Shown: one piece after another, positions 55,075-61,487 of the stretch
Layout: every line of letters begins with the position of its first letter
Numbering within the stretch: the first letter of the stretch is position 1
DNA from: Stomatohabitans albus
GTDB lineage: Bacteria; Actinomycetota; Nitriliruptoria; Euzebyales; Euzebyaceae
DNA length: 64,000 nt
Reading direction: 5' to 3'
Assembly (NCBI RefSeq): GCF_036336025.1
Contig: NZ_JAYKKE010000001.1
Span: forward strand, 124,001-188,000
Notes under the pieces: generated by a model
Databases searched by the model: none
What the model saw: only the letters and a program-made list of their open reading frames with translations
What the model was told of the DNA's origin: nothing
Translations under genes and position numbers: made by a program

Positions 55075-56178
55075 ATGTTTTCCTCACCAACACAACGGTT
55101 ATCAATAGCGATCGGCCTCTTTGCACTCACGGCCTGTTCCACAAACGCAACGGGCACTCCCGAACAATCTTCTGAGACGGGGGGAGGCGATGATTCGGAT
55201 ACCGCTGAGTTACATACCCCCCTCACCGCCTTTGATGTCAATGCCATTGAGCCAGATGGGGCAACATCGGTAGATGGACAAGTCATAAAAGATATTTCAA
55301 CCTTTGCACTCCCTATTGATCCCTATATTCCACCACGTACCGGGTCAAAAGATAAGGTTCGCCAAATTTATCTTTCAAATTGTTTACAAGAAAAACATGT
55401 AGCAACCTCATTACCTCCGATTGAATATAATTTCAATCGACCACCAAATCCTATGGTTTCTAAATCATATGGATTATTTCTTTTTACTCCGGAGAATGCC
55501 AGTACCTATGGATATTTCTCTGGATATAATTCAGAGATTGATGAAAACTATAAACAATTTAATAAAACTATAAACACTATTCGTTCAATTGCTGAAAAAG
55601 AAGAGGAGGTACCGGGTCGGGAAAATGTATTTGAAGTCGTTGTCGATGAGCAGAACATAAATGATCCGTCGTATATGGCACTCCAGGAGTGCGAACAAAC
55701 CATCGACCAGGACTTACCGTTTCTGCGTGCTCAGATGGACACTGCGCATAACGCACAATCTGATGACGAACGTATCGAATATGATGCCAGCCAAGCCTAT
55801 TTACTCTATGGTGATGCCCAACCACCCCTGCTGGTAGAAACTCAGAAGGTGTGGAAAGAATGTATGAAACCGCTTGGTATCCCTGATTTGCCTGACAACC
55901 CACTGGAGATGCCTTCCAATTCACTCATCATGAAATGGTTTGGTGAACGTGAACCTGATTTTTCTCAGCGCTCTACCCCATCACCTGAAGAACTCACCGT
56001 TGCAACCCATGATGCCCAATGCCGTCAAACTTCAGGTTTCTATCGGACGTACTACGATGTCCAATGGGGTTATCTCCAAGAATATGTAAGAAAAAATAGG
56101 GATAGTATTCAACAGACAAAACAACAAGAGGACGACGCTGAACGCGCCCGCCGAGCCTATATCAGCCAGCATCAGTAG
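55075..56178 (+). CDS. Cys-rich lipoprotein family member 3
   Basis: Start at ATG 55075 (367 aa), six bases after AAGGAG; a TTG one codon earlier is less likely. Lipobox ALTAC near residue 17. The family blocks TSVDGQVIKDI, YLSNCLQEK, ALQECEQT, WKECMKPLGIPDLP and DAQCRQTSGF are kept. It is closest to member 2 in the C-terminal half (TYYDVQWG in both). Its middle part (about 55360-55660) is AT-rich. It lies 85 bases after the exporter gene. Confidence 0.85.
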   Translation: MFSSPTQRLSIAIGLFALTACSTNATGTPEQSSETGGGDDSDTAELHTPLTAFDVNAIEPDGATSVDGQVIKDISTFALPIDPYIPPRTGSKDKVRQIYLSNCLQEKHVATSLPPIEYNFNRPPNPMVSKSYGLFLFTPENASTYGYFSGYNSEIDENYKQFNKTINTIRSIAEKEEEVPGRENVFEVVVDEQNINDPSYMALQECEQTIDQDLPFLRAQMDTAHNAQSDDERIEYDASQAYLLYGDAQPPLLVETQKVWKECMKPLGIPDLPDNPLEMPSNSLIMKWFGEREPDFSQRSTPSPEELTVATHDAQCRQTSGFYRTYYDVQWGYLQEYVRKNRDSIQQTKQQEDDAERARRAYISQHQ

Positions 56179-56198
56179 ACCTCCTCAAGGAGCGTACG

Positions 56199-57272
56199 AT
56201 GATCGCTTATCGTTCCCACTCTGTAGCTATCGTGATTGGGATGGTAGTTCTTGCGGCCTGTGGCAATACAGCACCGAGTTCACCCGATGACCAACCACGT
56301 GAACCGTCTGAATCCGCCTCTCCTACTACCCCGACACCGCTACCTGATACTACCCTGACACCGCTACCTGAGTTCGCTGTCCCACCAGCGCTTCAGCAAA
56401 CTGAGTTTGATTTGGCCAATGCCGTACCTGATGGCACCACCTCAGATGATGGGCGTGTAGTTAAAGACATCAATCGTTGGACCTTGCCAACAGACCCCTA
56501 CGTGGGAATCCCGCTATCAACGATTTTGCAAGCCCAATCAGCCGTTGTGCAACGGTGCCTACAACAAAAAGGCAAAACGGTCACGTTCCCTCCACTCCCA
56601 TCGGATGCCAACACCGAGCCTCGCTCAGTGGCCGATGACCGTTTGCTCTTTAATGAAACCATTGCCCAACGCCAGGGATATGGTTTTGCGATAGACGCAC
56701 CGCTCCCAGGTACAGATCCGTTGCATGAATATATGAATTTGATGGCCGAATATGGCGACGGTTCAAATATGGAAGACATTATGGCGTGCCAGCAAACCTT
56801 TTGGAACAAGGCACCGTTCGCCCAGCGCTACGTGATACCGCTAGACCCTGGTGATGTGCCTTTCGAACAGGTCATCATCGACAATCCATTCATCGCGCAG
56901 CGCCATTTTGAGGAGATCACTACCCCTGCGATAGACACGGCACGAGACGCCTGGCGCGCCTGTATGCAGCCACGAGGTATCCCTGACCTACCGGACTATC
57001 CCGAACTGATGCCCCCACCATCAGTGCGCCAATCGTGGCTTGGGCGTGATGTTGACCGCAGCGAGGAACCGCCCTACCAGGCAGAAGAAATTGATTTAGC
57101 GGTATTTGATGCCCGCTGCCGGGACAGCTCGGGCTATCACCGCGCCCGCTATGACACCGCCTGGGGATTACTGCAAGCACATGTAACGAACCACCAGCCA
57201 GAGATGGACCGCCATTATCAACGCATCCAAGATGAAATGGCAACCCTTCAACAGCTGATTGATGCCAAGTGA
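56199..57272 (+). CDS. Cys-rich lipoprotein family member 4
   Basis: A 357-residue lipoprotein with lipobox VLAAC near residue 21 and AAGGAG before the ATG. A Pro/Thr-rich linker (TPLPDTTLTPLPE) precedes the family core TTSDDGRVVKDI. The four mature Cys are in VQRCLQQKG, IMACQQTF, WRACMQPRGIPDLP and DARCRDSSGY. It is more divergent than members 1-3 and has a less charged C-terminal helix. It starts 20 bases after member 3, so the two are co-transcribed. Confidence 0.85.
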   Translation: MIAYRSHSVAIVIGMVVLAACGNTAPSSPDDQPREPSESASPTTPTPLPDTTLTPLPEFAVPPALQQTEFDLANAVPDGTTSDDGRVVKDINRWTLPTDPYVGIPLSTILQAQSAVVQRCLQQKGKTVTFPPLPSDANTEPRSVADDRLLFNETIAQRQGYGFAIDAPLPGTDPLHEYMNLMAEYGDGSNMEDIMACQQTFWNKAPFAQRYVIPLDPGDVPFEQVIIDNPFIAQRHFEEITTPAIDTARDAWRACMQPRGIPDLPDYPELMPPPSVRQSWLGRDVDRSEEPPYQAEEIDLAVFDARCRDSSGYHRARYDTAWGLLQAHVTNHQPEMDRHYQRIQDEMATLQQLIDAK

Positions 57273-57396
57273 TTGGGCGACGCGCTACCAATAATGACGA
57301 TATGGGCATGCATCGTTCACATTCAGAGACTTGCCTTAATACCCCTTACCTCGTAGGCTTCCTTGGTTAGCGTTGTAAGGAATTGAGAGGAATGTA

Positions 57397-58434
57397 ATGC
57401 GTTTATCCCGGAGTACCTTGATCTGCCTGGCATCTTGTCTCGCTGTTGGCCTCAGTGCATGTGGCGGCAATACGACTACTGATACCCCAAGTGATGCCAC
57501 GCCCAGCGATACGTCAACTCAAGCAAGTGATACAGAGGCCGCTTCTGGTGAATCAGCATCACCTTCTGCGTCTTCTACCCCGACAGCGGCGGCCAAACCT
57601 AAAGAACGGGACTTTAAGACGTGGTACCTGCCGGCCCAAGATTATGAAACGATTGACATTCTGTTGGTCCAAAAGGCTGAACAGGTTGCCCTTTCAAGAT
57701 GTGTTGCCGAAAAAGGCATTGACGCTGCTATTCCACCGGTGACGTATGACGAAGCCGTGTCAAAAGAGATGATGGACAATGCCCAGGCGCTGGCGCAGTT
57801 CACGCCTGAACATGCGGCAGCCAAGGGGTATCGCCTTTCGCTTATCAATGACAACAACCGTGAGTTCCAACAGTATTTCACGACATTGGCCCAGAGTGGA
57901 GATTTTGAGAAAACCGCGAAGGTACTTGAGTGCTACTCCACAATTCATGAGACCTACCCGGTCCTAAACATCATTGGCAATGATGTTGGAGAACCATCTG
58001 CGAGTGAGCCGGCCCCCGGTGGCGGTATCAATCAGGACTTCTTAGCAGAAGCTCAACGCAATATGAAGGCCGTTAAAACCCCTGAGGTTGCGGAAGCATC
58101 CGCAAAATGGCGTGAATGTATGGCTCCCCTTGGCATAGAGGATTTGCCTGAAACACCCGCCCAGATGCCGCCTGTTTCTAAAATGCGTGAGTGGTATGAC
58201 CTGGCTAACGGTGATAGTCCCTTATCCGGTGAGGCCGGTGAAAGTGAAAAACAAGCAGCCACGCACGATGCGCAATGTCGTTTATCCAGCGGCTATAGCG
58301 AAGCGGCCTATAACGCCTACTACGACGCCTCATTAAAAGACGTGACGGAGAATAAGCAGAAATACGAAGATAAGAAAGCCCGTCAGGAAGCCCGTCACCA
58401 AGAATTATTAGACTTTATCAAGAAGTTCGAATAA
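57397..58434 (+). CDS. Cys-rich lipoprotein family member 5
   Basis: A 345-residue lipoprotein (lipobox GLSAC). The Ser/Thr/Ala-rich linker is longer, and the VDG-VVKDI block of the others is reduced to DFKTWYLPAQDYE. The four conserved Cys remain: LSRCVAEKG, VLECYST, WRECMAPLGIEDLP and DAQCRLSSGY. It is the most divergent member and closes the island; the next element is a strong terminator before ruvA. Function unknown. Confidence 0.83.
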   Translation: MRLSRSTLICLASCLAVGLSACGGNTTTDTPSDATPSDTSTQASDTEAASGESASPSASSTPTAAAKPKERDFKTWYLPAQDYETIDILLVQKAEQVALSRCVAEKGIDAAIPPVTYDEAVSKEMMDNAQALAQFTPEHAAAKGYRLSLINDNNREFQQYFTTLAQSGDFEKTAKVLECYSTIHETYPVLNIIGNDVGEPSASEPAPGGGINQDFLAEAQRNMKAVKTPEVAEASAKWRECMAPLGIEDLPETPAQMPPVSKMREWYDLANGDSPLSGEAGESEKQAATHDAQCRLSSGYSEAAYNAYYDASLKDVTENKQKYEDKKARQEARHQELLDFIKKFE

Positions 58435-58445
58435 TCAAAGCAGTT

Positions 58446-58483
58446 ATGTGTTGAGGCCCCGACTTGTCGGGGCCTCAACACAT
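58446..58483. terminator. Strong bidirectional terminator
   Basis: A perfect 18-bp stem (58446-58463 with 58466-58483) between the convergent stops of lipoprotein 5 and ruvA. It insulates the lipoprotein island from the ruv operon. Confidence 0.88.
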
Positions 58484-58502
58484 ATTCAACCGATATTCAG
58501 TC

Positions 58503-59084
58503 TTACCGGGCCAAGGCGCGTAATGCGGTTCGAATTATGTCTTCTGTACTTCCGTCAATACCGGCAATGGCGGTTTCAACTTCAGTTCCCGAATAGCCTA
58601 AGGAGGCAAGGGCAGCGCGGGCCTCATCACGCGCCGTTAGGTGGGCAGCCGTTTCTGGTGAGGCGATTGCTTGGGTTGTCGCAGGGAGACCAGATAACTT
58701 CTCGCGTAATTCAAGCACCATTTTCTGCGCCCCCTTCCGCCCCACCCCAGGGATTTGGGTTAAGGCTCCGATATCCTCAGTGCTCACCGCACGCCGCATC
58801 CCCTCAGCGCCCAAGGTGTCTATAGCCGCCAAGGCAAGTTTTGGTCCCACACCATTGACACTTAACAAAATCGTGAACGTATCTCGGTCGGACTCACTTG
58901 CAAATCCATACAAATCCATGGCGTCTTCTCGCACCGCCAGATAGGTGTGCACGGTCACAGGGCTCCCGCTAGGGCCAGGCTGCATCCCCGAAGGGGTACG
59001 AACCAGGTATCCCACACCTTGGACGTCTACAAATAACTGTCCAGGACGATGGCTGACAATCACACCAGATAAGAATGCAATCAC
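58503..59084 (-). CDS. ruvA: Holliday junction DNA-binding protein RuvA
   Basis: A 193-residue protein: an N-terminal OB domain (MIAFLSGVIVSHRPGQLFVDVQGVGY), two helix-hairpin-helix motifs (LLSVNGVGPKLAL and LTQIPGVGRKGAQK), and a C-terminal domain that touches RuvB (ALASLGYSGTEVETAI). It tetramerises on Holliday junctions. The start overlaps ruvC by four bases (ATGA). It normally precedes ruvB directly; here 9 kb of other genes intervene. Confidence 0.96.
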   Translation of the reverse strand: MIAFLSGVIVSHRPGQLFVDVQGVGYLVRTPSGMQPGPSGSPVTVHTYLAVREDAMDLYGFASESDRDTFTILLSVNGVGPKLALAAIDTLGAEGMRRAVSTEDIGALTQIPGVGRKGAQKMVLELREKLSGLPATTQAIASPETAAHLTARDEARAALASLGYSGTEVETAIAGIDGSTEDIIRTALRALAR

Positions 59085-59734
59085 GGCTGGTCTTTCTGCT
59101 GAGGCAGGCGACTTGGGTGTATTGCGGCAAGCCCTGGCCCTGCCGTTTCCATGGCTTTGGCTAAGCGTGCTGACATCCCCCCACTTGAACGGGTGTCGCC
59201 ACTCACTCGGCTCCGAAGATGAGCATCTCGGTGTGGATTCAACCGCGGGTCACGTTGACGAAACGCTGGAATACCGAGATGACAAATCGCAACCGCCATC
59301 GCATCAGCCCGATCTGCTGGTGTGGGACGGGCAGGGAGTCCAAGTGTTTTTTGAACCATCATCTGGACTGCAGCTTTATCAGCGTCACCACTCCCTGTGA
59401 CGGCAGCTTTTACTTGGCTAGGGGTGTATTCAACGACGGGGATACTCAAGTCCGCGCCAATTAAATGTACAAACCCCACCACCTGCACAGCACCAATACC
59501 GGTGTTGCCCTGCTTATTAATAAAAATGCGTTCAACAGCAAGTGCGTTTGGACGATACTGACGCGCCATGGACTGAATCCCGGCATGAATAACGGCAAGT
59601 CGTTCAGAATGGCTGTCATCGGCATGGGTTCGGATCACGTCCGAGGCAACAAGATGTGGCCTGGCTCCAGTGCCGCCGAGTACGGCGATACCACAGCGGC
59701 TCAATCCGGGGTCAATACCAATCACAACGCCCAT
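59081..59734 (-). CDS. ruvC: Holliday junction resolvase RuvC
   Basis: I set the start at 59734 (217 aa), where MGVVIGIDPGLSRCG opens the usual RNase H-like fold and CAGGAAA lies upstream; the ORF opening at 59782 adds 16 atypical residues. Catalytic acids are seen in GIDPG, AVERIF and near the end (RADAMAVAICH). The C-terminus has about 40 extra residues (SGDTRSSGGMSARLA...), longer than standard RuvC and of unknown use. It overlaps ruvA by four bases. Confidence 0.95.
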   Translation of the reverse strand: MGVVIGIDPGLSRCGIAVLGGTGARPHLVASDVIRTHADDSHSERLAVIHAGIQSMARQYRPNALAVERIFINKQGNTGIGAVQVVGFVHLIGADLSIPVVEYTPSQVKAAVTGSGDADKAAVQMMVQKTLGLPARPTPADRADAMAVAICHLGIPAFRQRDPRLNPHRDAHLRSRVSGDTRSSGGMSARLAKAMETAGPGLAAIHPSRLPQQKDQP

Positions 59735-59786
59735 GTGGTTTCCTGAACTACCGGTGTAACCATCACGATGATGACACAACACCTGG

Positions 59787-60539
59787 TTAGGCGAGGGCTT
59801 CCATCACCTCATCAGAGAAGTCATGGTTAGCAAAAACTTCCTGCACGTCGTCACAGTCGTCAAGGGCATCAAGGACGCGCATCACCTTCTGCGCATCTTC
59901 AAGGTTATCAATCGGTACTTGCATAGACGGCAGCATGGGGCTGTCAACCTCAGCGACAGTAATACCTGCATCAGTGAGCGCAGTACGCAATCCGTTGAGA
60001 TCGCCAGGTTCACAGGTGACTTCCCAACTATCGTCAATGCGTTCAACCGTGTCGATACCCGCATCAAGTCCAGCCATTAATAAGTCGTCCTCTTCGACAC
60101 CCTCAGCTGGGACGCGCAAAATCCCCTTGCGTGCAAACAGATACCCCACTGCACCTGGTTCAGCCAGATTGCCACCGTTCTTATTGAAGGCGGTGCGGAC
60201 ATCGGCTGCAGCTCGATTCTTGTTATCCGTCAGGCATACGACGTACACCGCTACCCCTGCTGGGGCGTAGCCTTCGTAGGTAAATGTCTCCCAGTTCGCG
60301 CCACCAGCATCTTTCCCGGCTGCACGGTCGAGGGCACGCGCAATATTGTCTTTCGGCACACTGGCATCACGGGCCTTTTGCACCATCGTTGCCAATGTGG
60401 GGTTCATATCAGGATCAGCCCCACCTTCGCGTGCAGCTGCCTCAATCGCTTTGATAAGACGCGCGAACAGCTTGCCGCGGGCGGCATCATTAGCACCCTT
60501 TTTACGCTTGATCGTGGACCATTTACTATGCCCGGACAT
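59787..60539 (-). CDS. YebC/PmpR family protein
   Basis: A 250-residue member of the YebC family, with the signature MSGHSKWSTIKRKKGANDA at the N-terminus and GGANWETFTYEGYAP in the middle. Members act as DNA-binding regulators, and some recent work links them to relief of ribosome stalling. It is the first gene of the conserved yebC-ruvC-ruvA block, 52 bases upstream of ruvC. Confidence 0.95.
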   Translation of the reverse strand: MSGHSKWSTIKRKKGANDAARGKLFARLIKAIEAAAREGGADPDMNPTLATMVQKARDASVPKDNIARALDRAAGKDAGGANWETFTYEGYAPAGVAVYVVCLTDNKNRAAADVRTAFNKNGGNLAEPGAVGYLFARKGILRVPAEGVEEDDLLMAGLDAGIDTVERIDDSWEVTCEPGDLNGLRTALTDAGITVAEVDSPMLPSMQVPIDNLEDAQKVMRVLDALDDCDDVQEVFANHDFSDEVMEALA

Positions 60540-60602
60540 GGGTCTCCTTATATCGAATCGTCGGCGACGAGTGTACTCGCCCCAAGCAGCCTTGAACCCA
60601 GC

Positions 60603-61487
60603 CTAAGCCCTTCGTCTTACCCGCAGCCAAGCCGCAACCGTGAGCCCGACCAACGCCAAAAGCCACGGAAGTGCCAAGAGGAATTGAGGTGCATGGGTTA
60701 CGGTGACGAGGTAGTCCGCTAGCGCTTCTCCAAACCCCATCACCACACAGGCAAGCATGGCTGGCCATACGTTGCCTCTGGCAACGACCGCTGCCGCCAA
60801 TGCTAAGAAGCCACGTCCTGCAACCATCATCGGACTGACGATACCTAGACTGCCGACCGTCAGTTGGCTCGCCGCAAGACCAGCGGCGAGACCAGATCCA
60901 AGGAGTGCGATGAGATGCCAGCGTGCAGGCCGGATACCACTTTGGGCCGCCGCATCTGGGGCCACTCCGACCGCATGAAGATGCGCCCCGCCACGATGGT
61001 GAGCCAACCAGGTGGCGAGAACAAGCGCACCAATGGCGCCGGCACCATCAATCCAGGTTAATGAGCCGAGTGCTTCGTGCAGATGAGGAAGCACGATACG
61101 GGCCGTACCAGGGGAAGAACCCGGTGAACCGAATACCGCTTGAAGTCCTAGGGGAACGAGCGCTAGTCCAACCAGGTTGATACCAATAGCGCTAATGAAG
61201 GCATCGGCTTTTCCAACTAGGACCACCCCTGCGTGAACGAGACTGATAGCAACCGATCCCACCACCGCCATACCAATAGCCACGAGGGGTGCCCACCATC
61301 GTTCAGGAGCATTGGGTACCCACGCCGCCCACGCCAACGCCGTAAACGTCCCTACCGCAATCTTGCCTTCCAACCCAATATCTAAGAGGCCGGCACGATA
61401 CGTTAAAACCGCACCTAAGGTGGCGAGGACAAGTGGAGAAGCGGCTACCAGAGTGGCGATTCCCAGCGTGCTGATCGTTGGGGTCAT
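60603..61487 (-). CDS. ABC permease, BMP/nucleoside importer type (second permease)
   Basis: A 294-residue inner-membrane permease of the branched-chain/BMP group (YufQ/NupQ-like), with about eight helices. The LDIGLEGKIAVG motif near residue 35 and ADAFISAIGINLVG are typical. It is coupled by an ATGA overlap to the fused ATPase-permease gene upstream. Together they should form the membrane part of a purine-nucleoside-type importer; the binding lipoprotein is not in the window and is probably beyond the right edge. Confidence 0.88.
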   Translation of the reverse strand: MTPTISTLGIATLVAASPLVLATLGAVLTYRAGLLDIGLEGKIAVGTFTALAWAAWVPNAPERWWAPLVAIGMAVVGSVAISLVHAGVVLVGKADAFISAIGINLVGLALVPLGLQAVFGSPGSSPGTARIVLPHLHEALGSLTWIDGAGAIGALVLATWLAHHRGGAHLHAVGVAPDAAAQSGIRPARWHLIALLGSGLAAGLAASQLTVGSLGIVSPMMVAGRGFLALAAAVVARGNVWPAMLACVVMGFGEALADYLVTVTHAPQFLLALPWLLALVGLTVAAWLRVRRRA

